This document shows, piece by piece, positions 44,720 to 54,411 of a stretch of DNA of 64,000 bases. Origin of the DNA: Cutibacterium equinum. Lineage in GTDB: Bacteria > Actinomycetota > Actinomycetes > Propionibacteriales > Propionibacteriaceae. Position numbers and translations under genes: made by a program. Location: assembly GCF_028021195.1 (NCBI RefSeq), contig NZ_CP115668.1:868001-932000 (forward strand). The letters are read 5' to 3'. The notes under the pieces are model-generated. The model was not told the origin of the DNA. It saw only the letters and a program-made list of their open reading frames with translations, and searched no databases. How positions within the stretch are numbered: the first letter of the stretch is position 1; each line of letters opens with the position of its first letter.

Positions 44720-45697
44720 GTGACGGTGCCCGCATCCATTCCCATGGTCACCCTGGTCGGACCCAACGACGAGTTCCTCAAGCATCTCGAGAACGCTCTG
44801 GGTGCCGACATCCTGGTACGGGGCAATGAGATCCACCTCGCGGGACATCCTGCCGATCTTGCCGACGCCAATGACATCCTCACCGAGATGATCACCATCA
44901 TCCGTACCGGGCAAGGGCTGTCGGCTGACGACGTCGACCGGATCGTCGCGATGACCCGCAACGGAGAAGGACCGGCCGAGATCATGACGGCCGACATCCT
45001 CAGCAACCGTGGCAAGACGGTCCGCCCCAAGACCCTCAACCAGAAGCGTTACGTCGACGCCATTGACGCCAACACCGTCACCTTCGGTATCGGCCCTGCT
45101 GGCACGGGCAAGACCTATCTGGCGATGGCCAAGGCGGTGCAGGCCCTCCAGACCAAACAGGTGAGCCGGATCCTTCTCACCCGCCCGGCCGTTGAGGCGG
45201 GGGAGAAGATCGGCTTCCTGCCTGGCACCCTGTCGGAGAAGATCGACCCCTACCTGCGCCCGCTCTACGACGCGCTGCGTGACATGGTCGACCCGGACTC
45301 CATCCCGCGTCTCATGGCAGCCGGCACCGTCGAGGTGGCACCACTGGCCTACATGCGTGGCCGCACCCTCAACGACGCCTTCGTCATCCTCGACGAGGCG
45401 CAGAACACCTCACCTCAGCAGATGAAGATGTTCCTCACCCGTCTGGGTTTTGGGTCCAAGATCGTCGTCACCGGTGACATCACCCAGGTTGACCTTCCCG
45501 GCGGGGTGACCTCGGGTCTGCGAGTGGTGCAGGGCATCCTCGACGGCATTGACGACATCGCCTTCTGCAACCTCACCAGCCGTGACGTCGTCCGTCACCG
45601 CCTCGTCGGCAAAATCGTCGCCGCCTACGACCGCTATGACATCGACACTGCGCCGCAAAGTCCCAGGAACCCGCGCAAGAACAGGAAGACCCGATGA
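44720..45697 (+). CDS. phoH: PhoH family P-loop ATPase
   Basis: [20 protein letters not shown] is Walker [21 protein letters not shown] is Walker B and [12 protein letters not shown] follows. An N-terminal KH-like segment precedes the ATPase, as in actinobacterial PhoH1. 325 residues from the GTG at 44720. That start has no clear ribosome binding site. An in-frame CTG at 44657 with GGAGAG 6 nt upstream would add 21 residues and may be the true start. PhoH is linked to RNA metabolism. Overlaps ybeY by 4 bp. Confidence 0.9.
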   Translation: MTVPASIPMVTLVGPNDEFLKHLENALGADILVRGNEIHLAGHPADLADANDILTEMITIIRTGQGLSADDVDRIVAMTRNGEGPAEIMTADILSNRGKTVRPKTLNQKRYVDAIDANTVTFGIGPAGTGKTYLAMAKAVQALQTKQVSRILLTRPAVEAGEKIGFLPGTLSEKIDPYLRPLYDALRDMVDPDSIPRLMAAGTVEVAPLAYMRGRTLNDAFVILDEAQNTSPQQMKMFLTRLGFGSKIVVTGDITQVDLPGGVTSGLRVVQGILDGIDDIAFCNLTSRDVVRHRLVGKIVAAYDRYDIDTAPQSPRNPRKNRKTR

Positions 45698-46161
45698 TTG
45701 ACATCACCAATGAGTCCGGCTCCCCGGCCGATGAGGAGAGGCTCGTCGGACTGGCGACCTTTGCTCTCGATTGGCTGCGCATCCACCCCTCCTCGGAGCT
45801 GTCCATCATCCTCGTCGACGAGGACACGATGGCGGCCTACCACGAGAAGTTCATGGGACTGCCCGGCCCCACCGACGTGCTGAGCTTCCCCATGGACGAG
45901 ATGCGCGCTCCCGACAACGACGAGGACCCGCCCTCCGGTCTGCTCGGCGACATCGTGCTGTGCCCAACCGTCACAGCTCGGCAGGCCGCACAGAACGGTC
46001 GTACCCCTGACGGGGAGGCGGAATACCTCCTCATCCACGGTTTGCTTCACCTGCTCGGTCACGACCACGCCGAACCCGACGAGAAGCGGATCATGTTCGG
46101 ACTCAACGATCAGATCATCGCCGCATGGGATGATCATCGAGAACAGGCAGGTCAGCGGTGA
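45694..46161 (+). CDS. ybeY: Endoribonuclease YbeY
   Basis: Zinc-dependent RNase for 16S rRNA 3'-end maturation and ribosome quality control. The signature HGLLHLLGHDHAEPDE supplies the three His ligands. GPTDVLSFPMDEMR is the second conserved block. 155 residues. Coupled by 4-bp overlaps to phoH and to the CBS-domain protein gene, the standard phoH-ybeY-corC-era order. Confidence 0.95.
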   Translation: MIDITNESGSPADEERLVGLATFALDWLRIHPSSELSIILVDEDTMAAYHEKFMGLPGPTDVLSFPMDEMRAPDNDEDPPSGLLGDIVLCPTVTARQAAQNGRTPDGEAEYLLIHGLLHLLGHDHAEPDEKRIMFGLNDQIIAAWDDHREQAGQR

Positions 46162-47456
46162 CGCAGCAGGAATGGGTCGTTGTCGCGATCGCCTTCCTCT
46201 TCACGGTGTTGGCGAGCCTCAACGTGGCCATGGAGACGGCCCTTCAGCACATGTCCCACTCCAAGGCCGAGGAGCTGGCCGCCGACGGGCGCAAGCCTCA
46301 CCTGCGAGTGCAGGACATGGTGGCCGACCCGGCTCCCTTCATCAACACCGCGATGCTGGTGAGGGTCATCTCGGAGGCGACGGCGACGACGCTTGTCGCC
46401 CTGATCATCTTCAGCCATTTTGATGTGCTCTGGGAACAGGTGCTCGTCGTCGTGGCGGTCATGGTCTTCGTCGACTTCCTGGCCTGGGGGGTGGCTCCGC
46501 GTACCCTGGGTCGCCAGCATGACAGCGCGATCTGCACCTTCTGGGCGCGTCCGTGGAGCGTCTTGGCCCAGATTCTGGGACCCGTTGCGGCCTTGCTCAT
46601 TCTCATCGGTAATGCGTTGACCCCCGGCAAGGGATTTGCCGAGGGGCCGTTCACCTCCGAGGCCGAGCTGCGCGAGATGGTCGACTACGCCGAGGCCTCC
46701 GACCTCATCAAGGCCGGTGAGCGCGAGATGATCCACTCGGTCTTCGAGTTGGGCGATACTCTCACCAAGGAGGTCATGGTCCCGCGCACCGACGTCGTCT
46801 TCATTCCGCAGTCCAAGAATCTGCGTCAGGCCATGAGCTTGGCCCTGCGTTCGGGTTTCTCTCGGGTCCCGGTCATTGGTGAGGGTCTCGACGATGTTCG
46901 CGGCGTTGTCTACCTCAAGGATCTCTCCCGGCGCGTCCTCGACAATCCGGGCGGGTACGCGGCTGAGACCGTGGAGTCGATCATGCGTCCGGCGGTCGTC
47001 GTCCCCGATTCCAAGCCTGTTGACCAGGTGCTGCGCGAAATGCAGCGCGACCGCAATCACCTGGTCATCGTCGTCGACGAGTTCGGTGGCACCGCCGGCC
47101 TGGTGACGATCGAGGACATCGTCGAGGAGATCGTCGGCGAAATCGTCGACGAGTACGACGCCGAGCCCACCCTCACCGAGGAGATCGAGGACGGGGTGTT
47201 CCGCATCTCCTCGCGCCTGCCGGTCGACGACCTGGGTGAGCTGTTCGACCTCAAGGTTGACGATGACGACGTCGAGACCGTCGGAGGCCTCATGGCCAAG
47301 GAGCTGTCTGTCGTGCCCATCCCCGGATCTGTCATCATCTGGGAGGGGCTGGAAATCACCGCCGAGAAGGCAACCGGTCGACGTCACCAGGTGGACACCT
47401 GCCTGGTGAGGCGTGCCCCGGAAGGAACCCCCAAGGAGGAGGACGACGATGAGTGA
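46158..47456 (+). CDS. CNNM/CorC-type membrane protein with CBS domains
   Basis: The N-terminal DUF21/CNNM domain has about four membrane segments (residues 1-150). Paired CBS domains follow: VMVPRTDVVFIP and VVDEFGGTAGLVTIEDIVEE are typical. The C-terminal CorC_HlyC domain includes VGGLMAKELSVVPIPG. 432 residues. Often called hemolysin-like, but the family is more likely in Mg2+ or Co2+ efflux. It overlaps era by 8 bp. Confidence 0.9.
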   Translation: MTQQEWVVVAIAFLFTVLASLNVAMETALQHMSHSKAEELAADGRKPHLRVQDMVADPAPFINTAMLVRVISEATATTLVALIIFSHFDVLWEQVLVVVAVMVFVDFLAWGVAPRTLGRQHDSAICTFWARPWSVLAQILGPVAALLILIGNALTPGKGFAEGPFTSEAELREMVDYAEASDLIKAGEREMIHSVFELGDTLTKEVMVPRTDVVFIPQSKNLRQAMSLALRSGFSRVPVIGEGLDDVRGVVYLKDLSRRVLDNPGGYAAETVESIMRPAVVVPDSKPVDQVLREMQRDRNHLVIVVDEFGGTAGLVTIEDIVEEIVGEIVDEYDAEPTLTEEIEDGVFRISSRLPVDDLGELFDLKVDDDDVETVGGLMAKELSVVPIPGSVIIWEGLEITAEKATGRRHQVDTCLVRRAPEGTPKEEDDDE

Positions 47457-48471
47457 CGACGAGATGCCCTCACTGGCCGAACTCATGGACGGTGACGACG
47501 AGGAGATCTCCGACGTCGACTATGTGGCTGCCAGGGTAGCTGAGTCCACCCGAGCTGGATTCCACTCCGGGTTCGTGTGTTTCGTCGGACGCCCCAATGC
47601 AGGAAAGTCGACCCTGACGAATGCCCTGGTCGGATCCAAGATTGCCATCGCTTCCTCGAAGCCTCAGACCACCCGCCACGTCATCCGTGGGGTCGTCACC
47701 GACGAGGATTCCCAGATCGTCGTCATCGACACCCCAGGACTCCACAAGCCGCGCACCCTTCTGGGACAGCGGCTCAACGATCTCGTCTTCGACACCTGGA
47801 CCCAGGTCGACGTCATCGGGGTGTGCCTGCCCTCCAACCAGCGGATCGGGCCGGGGGACACCTACCTCGTCACGCAGATCGCAGACCTGCCCAAGAAGCC
47901 TGCCCTCATTGCCTTGGCAACCAAGTCGGACCTCGTGTCCTCGGCTCGAATGGCGCAGCACCTCACGGCCATTGACAAGCTGCAGGAGGAGGTCGGCATC
48001 GAGTTTGCCGAGATCATCCCCTGCTCAGCGGTCTCCGGTGAGCAGGTCGATGAGGTCCACGACGCGATCACATCCCTGCTGCCCGAGGGGCCGGCCTACT
48101 ACCCTGACGGCGAGGTCACCGACGAGCCGACCGAGACCCTCGTCGCCGAGCTCATCCGAGAAGCAGCCCTGGAAGGAGTGCGCGAGGAGCTCCCGCACTC
48201 ACTGGCCGTGGAAATCGTGGAAATGGGCCTGCGCGAGGGACGACCGGAGGACCGCCCGCTGCTTGATGTCCACGCATCCCTCATCGTCGAGCGTGAATCC
48301 CAGAAGGGAATCATGATCGGCCACCGCGGATCTCACATCAAGGAAGTCGGCACCCAGGCTCGCCAACAGATCTCTGCTCTCCTGGGAACCCCGATTCACC
48401 TGGACCTCCAGGTCAAGGTGCTGCCGAACTGGCAGTCCGACCCCAAGTACCTCAACCGGCTGGGGTTCTGA
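47449..48471 (+). CDS. era: GTPase Era
   Basis: Era binds the 3' end of 16S rRNA during 30S assembly. Motifs: G1 GRPNAGKSTL, G2 region SSKPQTTRHVIRG, G3 DTPGLH, G4 as TKSD. The C-terminal KH domain contains KGIMIGHRGSHIKEVGTQAR. The ATG at 47449 has GGAGGA upstream; it gives 340 residues with an acidic N-terminal tail of about 40 residues before the GTPase domain. Confidence 0.95.
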   Translation: MSDDEMPSLAELMDGDDEEISDVDYVAARVAESTRAGFHSGFVCFVGRPNAGKSTLTNALVGSKIAIASSKPQTTRHVIRGVVTDEDSQIVVIDTPGLHKPRTLLGQRLNDLVFDTWTQVDVIGVCLPSNQRIGPGDTYLVTQIADLPKKPALIALATKSDLVSSARMAQHLTAIDKLQEEVGIEFAEIIPCSAVSGEQVDEVHDAITSLLPEGPAYYPDGEVTDEPTETLVAELIREAALEGVREELPHSLAVEIVEMGLREGRPEDRPLLDVHASLIVERESQKGIMIGHRGSHIKEVGTQARQQISALLGTPIHLDLQVKVLPNWQSDPKYLNRLGF

Positions 48472-48510
48472 GACCGATCCCGGCCCTCACCTTCGAAGAG
48501 ACCACTACCG

Positions 48511-50235
48511 ATGACGCGAATTCAGCCTCGCCCCTGCCAGCTGACCAGCTCCATGCCCATCGGTCGTTACAAGCCCTTCGTCGCCCAGAAGCTGGATGAT
48601 CGCACCTGGCCTGACAAGACCTTGGACCATGCCCCTCGCTGGTTGTCCACCGATCTGCGGGACGGCAACCAGGCCCTTGTCGACCCCATGACTCCGGCTC
48701 GCAAGATGCGCATGTTCGAGCTGCTCGTCGAGATGGGTTACAAGGAGATCGAGATCGGTTTCCCATCCGCGTCCCAGGCTGATTTCGACTTCGTCCGTCA
48801 GGTCATCGAGTCCGGCATCATCCCCGATGACGTCACCATCTCGGTCCTGACCCAGGCTCGTGAGGACCTCATTGAGCGCACTGCGCAGAGCTTGATCGGC
48901 GCCCACCGCGCCACCATCCACATGTACAACGCGGTGGCCGAACTCTTCCGCCGCGTCGTGTTCACGATCGACGAGAACCAGTGCATTGACATGGCCCGTT
49001 GCGGCACCGAGTGGGTCGTCACGTACGCCGAGAAGTACCTCGATGACGTCGAGTTCGGCTATGAGTACTCACCGGAGATGTTCAGCCAGACTCCCACAGA
49101 CTTCGCCATCGAGGTCTGTCATGGCGTCATGGACGTGTGGCAGCCCGGCCCCGACCGCCAGATCATTCTCAATCTTCCGGCCACCGTCGAGATGAGCACC
49201 CCGAACATCTACGCCGACCAGGTCGAGTATTTCTGCCGCACCATCCGCGACCGCGAGAACGTGTGCGTCTCCCTGCACCCCCACAACGACCGTGGCACCG
49301 CTGTCGCGGCCGCCGAGTTCGCGCAGATGGCCGGTGCCGACCGCGTTGAGGGCTGCCTGTTCGGTCACGGCGAGCGCACCGGCAACGTTGACCTGGTCAC
49401 CTTGGGCGTGAACCTCGTCAGCCAGGGGGTTGACGCCGGCATCGACTTCTCCGACCTGCCCACGATTCGACGCACCGTCGAGTACTGCACCGGTTTGCCG
49501 GTCCCGGCCCGTCAGCCGTACTCGGGAGATCTGGTTTTCACCGCCTTCTCCGGCTCTCACCAGGACGCCATCAAGAAGGGGCTGGAAGATCTGACTCGGC
49601 GCGCCGAGGAGCAGGGGATCGACGTCCACGAGATCGACTGGCAGGCTCCTTACCTGCCCGTCGACCCGCACGATCTGGGCCGTAGTTATGAGGCCGTCAT
49701 CCGCGTCAACAGTCAGTCCGGCAAGGGTGGCATGGCATACCTCATGAAGACCGAGCACCAGGTCGACCTGCCGCCTCGTCTGCAGATCGAGTTCTCCCGC
49801 GCGGTGCAGACCTACACCGATGACCAGGCCCGCGAGGTCTCCCACGACGAGATCTGGGACCTGTTCAACCGCGAGTACTTGCAGGTGCCCGGTATTGAGC
49901 TGGCCAGCCAGACGACCTCGACGGAGTCTGGGACCTACCAACTCACCGCGAACCTGCGGATCAACGGCACACAAACCCAGATCCACGGTGAGGGCAACGG
50001 CGCGGTCTCTGCCTTCATCGACGCCTTGTCCTGCCTCGACGTCGCTGTGCAGGTGCTCGACTACTGCGAGCACGCCATGACCTCGGGTGGCGCTGCGAAG
50101 GCCGCCGCCTATGTTGAGTGCGAGGTTGGTGACGGGGAGACCTCGCAGATCCTCTGGGGTGTCGGAATCGATCCCGACATCACTCAGGCATCCCTGAAAG
50201 CCGTTGTCAGCGCAGTGAATCGCTCCCGTCGCTGA
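48511..50235 (+). CDS. leuA: 2-Isopropylmalate synthase
   Basis: First committed enzyme of leucine synthesis: condenses acetyl-CoA with 2-ketoisovalerate. LSTDLRDGNQALVDPM and VSLHPHNDRGTAVAAAE are the HMGL-type TIM-barrel signatures (DGNQ and HxH metal site). The C-terminal LeuA dimer domain for leucine feedback begins near residue 440. 574 residues, the long actinobacterial form. It lies 39 bp after era with no leader peptide visible, so any attenuation must act elsewhere. Confidence 0.95.
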   Translation: MTRIQPRPCQLTSSMPIGRYKPFVAQKLDDRTWPDKTLDHAPRWLSTDLRDGNQALVDPMTPARKMRMFELLVEMGYKEIEIGFPSASQADFDFVRQVIESGIIPDDVTISVLTQAREDLIERTAQSLIGAHRATIHMYNAVAELFRRVVFTIDENQCIDMARCGTEWVVTYAEKYLDDVEFGYEYSPEMFSQTPTDFAIEVCHGVMDVWQPGPDRQIILNLPATVEMSTPNIYADQVEYFCRTIRDRENVCVSLHPHNDRGTAVAAAEFAQMAGADRVEGCLFGHGERTGNVDLVTLGVNLVSQGVDAGIDFSDLPTIRRTVEYCTGLPVPARQPYSGDLVFTAFSGSHQDAIKKGLEDLTRRAEEQGIDVHEIDWQAPYLPVDPHDLGRSYEAVIRVNSQSGKGGMAYLMKTEHQVDLPPRLQIEFSRAVQTYTDDQAREVSHDEIWDLFNREYLQVPGIELASQTTSTESGTYQLTANLRINGTQTQIHGEGNGAVSAFIDALSCLDVAVQVLDYCEHAMTSGGAAKAAAYVECEVGDGETSQILWGVGIDPDITQASLKAVVSAVNRSRR

Positions 50236-50239
50236 CGTG

Positions 50240-50259
50240 TGGTCGGCCAGTGACGACCA
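50240..50259. terminator. Weak hairpin between leuA and uppS
   Basis: A 6-bp stem (50240-50245 with 50254-50259) has an 8-nt loop in the 29-bp gap between converging genes. Weak evidence. Confidence 0.35.
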
Positions 50260-50264
50260 GCAGA

Positions 50265-51071
50265 TCAGGTGGTGGGGGTGACCTCGTTGGGGATGGCCCC
50301 ACCGAACCTGCGGTCCCGCTTCGCGTACTCCACGACAGCATCCCACAGGTCTCGACGGTCCACGTCGGGCCACAGCACGTCGGAGAACACCATCTCGGCG
50401 TAGGCCGACTGCCACAGCAGGAAGTTCGAGGTCCGCTGCTCTCCGGAGGAGCGCCAGAACAGGTCGACGTCGGGAATCTCCGGCTCGTCGAGGTGGGTGC
50501 GGAAGGTCTTCTCGGTGATGTGATCCGGGTCGATCTTTCCCTCGGCCGCCAGCCTTGCAACGTCACGCACCGCGTCGACGATCTCAGCGCGACCGCCGTA
50601 ATTCACGCAGAACTGCAGGGTGAGCACGGTGTTGTCGGCTGACTGCTGCTCAGCCGACTCCAGCTCCTTGAGGACCGACTTCCACAACTTGGGACGACGG
50701 CCGGCCCATCGGATACGCACTCCCATGGCGTCAAGCTGGTCGCGGCGGCGATGGATGACGTCACGGTTGAACCCCATCAACCAACGCACCTCGTCGGGGG
50801 AGCGCTTCCAGTTCTCGGTGGAGAAGGCGTAGGCGCTCAGGTAGGGGATGCCCATCTCGATGGCTCCCTCGATGACGTCAAAGAGGGCATCCTCGCCACG
50901 GGCATGCCCCTCGGTGCGTTTGAGACCGCGCTGCTTGGCCCACCGACCGTTGCCGTCCATGACGATGGCGACATGCTGGGGGATGAGGTCGGGCGGCAGT
51001 TCCGGAGGACGAGCTCCGGACGGATGCGGCAGGGGGCCGCGCTTCGGGGGTCGCGGTGTGGTGTGGGCCAT
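50265..51071 (-). CDS. uppS: Isoprenyl transferase (undecaprenyl/polyprenyl diphosphate synthase family)
   Basis: This cis-prenyltransferase makes the lipid carrier for cell-wall synthesis. [14 protein letters not shown] holds the catalytic Asp and the structural G loop. [10 protein letters not shown], the RxxR region IRWAGRR and [18 protein letters not shown] are all family hallmarks. 268 residues. Chain length (C50 or C55) cannot be read. TACGCT lies 7 nt before the ATG, suggesting leaderless transcription. Confidence 0.93.
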   Translation of the reverse strand: MAHTTPRPPKRGPLPHPSGARPPELPPDLIPQHVAIVMDGNGRWAKQRGLKRTEGHARGEDALFDVIEGAIEMGIPYLSAYAFSTENWKRSPDEVRWLMGFNRDVIHRRRDQLDAMGVRIRWAGRRPKLWKSVLKELESAEQQSADNTVLTLQFCVNYGGRAEIVDAVRDVARLAAEGKIDPDHITEKTFRTHLDEPEIPDVDLFWRSSGEQRTSNFLLWQSAYAEMVFSDVLWPDVDRRDLWDAVVEYAKRDRRFGGAIPNEVTPTT

Positions 51072-51084
51072 GGGTCACAGCGTA
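51072..51084 (-). promoter_or_regulatory. Putative leaderless promoter of uppS
   Basis: TACGCT on the reverse strand (51079-51084) is followed by 7 nt and the ATG at 51071. Confidence 0.4.
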
Positions 51085-51121
51085 GTGGGGTCGTACTCGT
51101 CTGGTGGGCCTGTCCCCACCG

Positions 51122-51787
51122 TCACAGGGTCGTCGCGACGATGATGATTCCCGAGCAGAGACAGGTGATGATCGAGGCGATACTGGTCCAATGATTGACC
51201 CGTTCTCGGGTGCGTCCGGAGATACCCGAGGAATTGGGTCGCACACGATCGACGACGACCGGCAGCCATGCCGGAATGAGGACGATCCACCACGAGACGA
51301 TGAAGGTGAGGATGCGCACGATGAGGGGCAGCGCGGCTGTTCCAATGCGCTGGCTGGAGGAGATGAACAGCGGAATCGTCGTGAAATTGGTGGCCATGCC
51401 GAGAGCACCCCAGGTGAACATGCCGTGGAAGCCCGTGGATCGGGGACCTGCCGATTTCTTGCGCCGGAATGTCTGGACGCGATGGGAGCCCCATTTCTTC
51501 CATGCCAGGTGACAGCCGAAGAGGAAGAGCAGAATGCCCAGTACCCGGTCGACGGTGTGGGAGGCCAACTGACGGGAGGCGAAGTCGGTGGCGCCATTTC
51601 CCAGTAAGCCGAAACTCGTGATGCCGATGGCGCCGATCACCAGACCCGCCCCAGACACGAAGGCCCAGCCGTAGTTGTGTTCCTGGCCGTGCACGGCGAC
51701 GCTGGCATTGAGGATCATGACCGGGCTGATGGCTGCCAGGAGTACCAGGTACCACACGCTGCTCAGCAGCGCGACAAAGGTGTCCAT
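51122..51787 (-). CDS. GAP/Sap-like membrane protein (LysE-type fold)
   Basis: This 221-residue integral membrane protein has about six hydrophobic segments. LAAISPVMILNASVAVHG resembles the (A/S)P start of helix one in GAP and LysE-type proteins. GILLFLFGCHLAWKKWG and MFTWGALGMATNFTTIPLFI match the GAP family, known mainly from mycobacterial glycolipid export loci. Role here unknown. AGGAGA precedes the ATG. It lies upstream of uppS on the same strand. Confidence 0.72.
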   Translation of the reverse strand: MDTFVALLSSVWYLVLLAAISPVMILNASVAVHGQEHNYGWAFVSGAGLVIGAIGITSFGLLGNGATDFASRQLASHTVDRVLGILLFLFGCHLAWKKWGSHRVQTFRRKKSAGPRSTGFHGMFTWGALGMATNFTTIPLFISSSQRIGTAALPLIVRILTFIVSWWIVLIPAWLPVVVDRVRPNSSGISGRTRERVNHWTSIASIITCLCSGIIIVATTL

Positions 51788-51929
51788 GGGGCTTCTCCTA
51801 GGGCAGGGTTCGCGACAACGTTACTGGGTGGGGCGCTCCCAGTGTCGCCGGACACCCCTGACGGAGGTGCCCAAAGATCGTTGAGCAGTATTTTCGTGTG
51901 CGCACGGTGACGGGGAGACAATGGGTGTC

Positions 51930-52670
51930 ATGCCCACCTACCGCGACCAAGCCGTCGTCCTGCGCACGCACAAGCTGGGCGAAGCTGATCGTATCGTCTC
52001 CATGCTGTCTCGGGAGCACGGCAAGATTCGCGCAGTGGCCAGGGGGGTGCGCCGTACCTCGAGCAAATTCGGGGCCCGACTGGACCCTTTCAATCTTGTC
52101 GATCTGCAGTTGGTGCAGGGACGAAACCTCGATGTCGTCGCCCAGGTGGAATGTCTTCACCCGTATTCGGCACCATTGCGCCAGGACTATCGGCTCTTCA
52201 CGGCCGCAGAGGTCATGGTCGAGGCGGCCGATCACTTGGTCCCAGTGGACCGGGAGCCGGCTCCGGCCCAGTATCGATTGCTTGCCGGCGGGTTGCGGGT
52301 TCTTGGTCAGGGGACGACAGACGGTCCGCGTCCCCCTGAGATGGTGTTGGACTCCTATCTGCTGCGCTCCTTGTCGGCGTCGGGGTATGCCCCTGATCTG
52401 GTCGATTGTGTGCGTTGTGGAGCTCCCGGACCGCACCCTGGGTTCTCGCCCAGCCTGGGAGGGGTGGTGTGCATCACCTGTCAGCCACCCGGCACGCCAC
52501 ACCCCCATGAGGAGACCATCGCCTACCTGCGGGCGCTGCTGGTGGGGGATTGGCCCGCTACCCGTGAGGTGACGTGGCCGAGGATTCGGGAAGGATCGGG
52601 CCTCGTCGCTGCCTTCGTGTCCTGGCACATGGATCGAGGACTGCGTTCGTTGCCTTTCCTGGAACGTTGA
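51930..52670 (+). CDS. recO: DNA repair protein RecO
   Basis: RecO helps load RecA at gaps (RecFOR). The N-terminus PTYRDQAVVLRTHKLGEADR is the RecO OB-fold signature. The C-terminal zinc motif appears as CVRCGAPG and CITCQPPG. About 246 residues. I place the start at the ATG at 51930, matching family N-termini, with a GACAAT 7 nt upstream; an ATG at 51921 would add three residues. Confidence 0.92.
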   Translation: MPTYRDQAVVLRTHKLGEADRIVSMLSREHGKIRAVARGVRRTSSKFGARLDPFNLVDLQLVQGRNLDVVAQVECLHPYSAPLRQDYRLFTAAEVMVEAADHLVPVDREPAPAQYRLLAGGLRVLGQGTTDGPRPPEMVLDSYLLRSLSASGYAPDLVDCVRCGAPGPHPGFSPSLGGVVCITCQPPGTPHPHEETIAYLRALLVGDWPATREVTWPRIREGSGLVAAFVSWHMDRGLRSLPFLER

Positions 52671-52680
52671 CTCGGTCTGG

Positions 52681-53856
52681 TCAGTTTTCGCGAACGGGTT
52701 TGGCTCGCGGGATTCGTGCATCGACGACCCACCAGCCGTTGTGTAGGCCAATGGAGATTTCTCCGCGCAGCAAGGAGACGCGTTCTTTGAGTCGCGCAAT
52801 ACCCATTCCGGTGGAACGGACGGGTTCAATGTCAGAGTCAGTGACGGGGTTGGACACGGTGACGACGACATCATCGCCGTCGTCACGGACAATGATCTTT
52901 ACGGTGGCCGGGCCATTGTGTTTGATGGCGTTTGCCGTCGACTCGTCGAGGATTCGGTTGACGGCGTCGGAAACGCTCACGGGCATCGGTTCGCATTCAA
53001 CCGACGACTCGACTTTCCATCCCAAGGTTTCCAGCCGTGTCACCATCGCTGCCACGGTGGCCTCGACGGAGTCCTCGTGGGTCGGGGAGGACACCAGCGG
53101 AAGATTCTGGTTGCGCAGCACCAGGAGGAGACGCTGAAGGTCGTCGAGGGCTGTCCGCGAGGTCGTCTCGATGGATTTCGACGCATCGATGACGCTCTCA
53201 TCGGCCGTGTTGAGACGCAGGGAACCTGCCAGCATCGTGATGACGGTGAGGTCCTTGGCCACGACGTCGTGGAGTTCGGCTGCCAACTGTTGGCGCTCTT
53301 CCTCTCGGGCGTGGGCTGCCTGTTCAAGGGCGTCGGCTGCCTGCTCCTCAGCTTGCTCCCGACGACCGTCGAGCCAGCGAAAGGCGGACCCCAAGGCGGC
53401 TCCAATGCTAGCAGCGGCGATGGCGACGAATAAGGCGGAGGTCCATTGCGCCGTGTGTGAATGGAAAACTGACCGCAGTGTTATGACGACGACGCCGAGG
53501 ACAATGGGCGTCCAGTGGCGTTTCAGGCCATGTTGGCCTGCCACGAATGCCAGCAAGCCGAGAATGGGTGGGCCGAGAGGAGCCTTCCCGACGACGACAC
53601 AACCGAGGAGTGCAATGAGAAGTAAGAGTTCCTGTACCTGGGGCCATTTGGAGCACAGTAAAGCGATGATGCTGAGAACATAGACCCCCACAGCCACTGC
53701 AAGTGTGCCCGGGTGATCGCCGGCCTGGATAAAAAGTCGCAGGTCGTCGATCCCGGACAGCACAAGAAAGGTGATGGCAACTGCAGCCACGCTGATATTT
53801 CGGCTGAGGTGACCTTCGCTGCTATGGGGATGTCGTGTCGTTGAACCGGTGGTCAT
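52681..53856 (-). CDS. Sensor histidine kinase next to a secreted peptide gene
   Basis: Residues ~20-160 hold five or six membrane helices (ISVAAVAITFLVLSGI, TLAVAVGVYVLSIIALL, VQELLLLIALLGCVVVG and others) with only short loops, so any ligand must be sensed by the membrane domain. The coiled coil EEQAADALEQAAHAREEERQ leads to the DHp box QLAAELHDVVAKDLTVITML. The HATPase is short: DESTANAIKHNGPATVKI and GMGIARLKERVSLLRGE. 391 residues. The peptide gene lies 36 bp upstream on the same strand, and the likely partner regulator is divergent. The kinase architecture is HisKA_3, not AgrC. Confidence 0.88.
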   Translation of the reverse strand: MTTGSTTRHPHSSEGHLSRNISVAAVAITFLVLSGIDDLRLFIQAGDHPGTLAVAVGVYVLSIIALLCSKWPQVQELLLLIALLGCVVVGKAPLGPPILGLLAFVAGQHGLKRHWTPIVLGVVVITLRSVFHSHTAQWTSALFVAIAAASIGAALGSAFRWLDGRREQAEEQAADALEQAAHAREEERQQLAAELHDVVAKDLTVITMLAGSLRLNTADESVIDASKSIETTSRTALDDLQRLLLVLRNQNLPLVSSPTHEDSVEATVAAMVTRLETLGWKVESSVECEPMPVSVSDAVNRILDESTANAIKHNGPATVKIIVRDDGDDVVVTVSNPVTDSDIEPVRSTGMGIARLKERVSLLRGEISIGLHNGWWVVDARIPRAKPVREN

Positions 53857-53892
53857 ATGTGACGAATCCCCATGAATGAACGGGAAAATGAA

Positions 53893-54075
53893 TCAGTCGC
53901 ACCAACTGGGGTAGTAGTCGCAGAACGCGAACATGAGTCCCTGGGTCTGGGTGCCGGTCTGGGTGGAGACACGGTGCTGAAGGGAAGCGGATGTCGGAGC
54001 AGCCTGGGCGGGGGCGGCGATGGAGAAGGATGTGATGGTCAGGGCAGCCAAGGCGGCTGTGATGAGTTTCTTCAT
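53893..54075 (-). CDS. Small secreted two-cysteine peptide, candidate signalling pheromone
   Basis: The 60-residue product begins MKKLITAALAALTITSFS, a clear Sec signal peptide with an AQA cleavage site near residue 25. The mature part would be 35 residues, Ser/Thr/Gln-rich, ending GLMFAFCDYYPSWCD. Two cysteines six residues apart could close a small aromatic loop, as in secreted cyclic peptides. The start at 54075 begins the signal peptide; a longer frame to 54381 would bury it internally. GGAG lies 13 nt upstream. It sits between a kinase and a regulator gene. No known family is recognised, and its being a signal is inference. Confidence 0.7.
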   Translation of the reverse strand: MKKLITAALAALTITSFSIAAPAQAAPTSASLQHRVSTQTGTQTQGLMFAFCDYYPSWCD

Positions 54076-54411
54076 GGGAGAAGGGTATCTCCTCGCAGGG
54101 CCATCTCCAACGCTCTTCCAGCAAGGGAGGTCACCAAAAATGACGTCAGTGAGAGACCCCGCGTCGTGCCGGGTTTTCCCGACCGTATGGGCACGGCTGC
54201 TTCCACATTGTGGACGTTTGGCCATCGAGGGCGTGATTTTGGTAACGAGCTGCTCGTGAACTGTTCTCACGTGCGAGGATGGAGGTCCGCGAGGTGGTCC
54301 GGCTAGCTCGGGCTGATGGCGGTACATGGTTGAGCGCTGGAAGCTCTCACCCTTGTGGTCATTCCCCCGGCCAGGAGACAATGGCTTCCAGCTAAAGCAT
54401 AGGGAGGTGCG
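54076..54411. promoter_or_regulatory. Divergent control region between the peptide and response-regulator genes
   Basis: This 336-bp region must drive both directions. It holds a perfect 8-bp palindrome, TGACGTCA (54141-54148), 65 bp before the peptide start, and an inverted repeat, CGTGA-N7-TCACG (54255-54271). Either could be a response-regulator site. GGGAGGTG precedes the regulator ATG. No other gene is visible. Confidence 0.5.

Noticed and set aside
48472-48510. Leucine attenuator before leuA
   Set aside because: Only 39 bp separate era and leuA, with no Leu-codon leader peptide or competing hairpins.
49069-50415. 448-codon reverse open frame opposite leuA
   Set aside because: Overlaps leuA and the uppS 3' end with no family signature.
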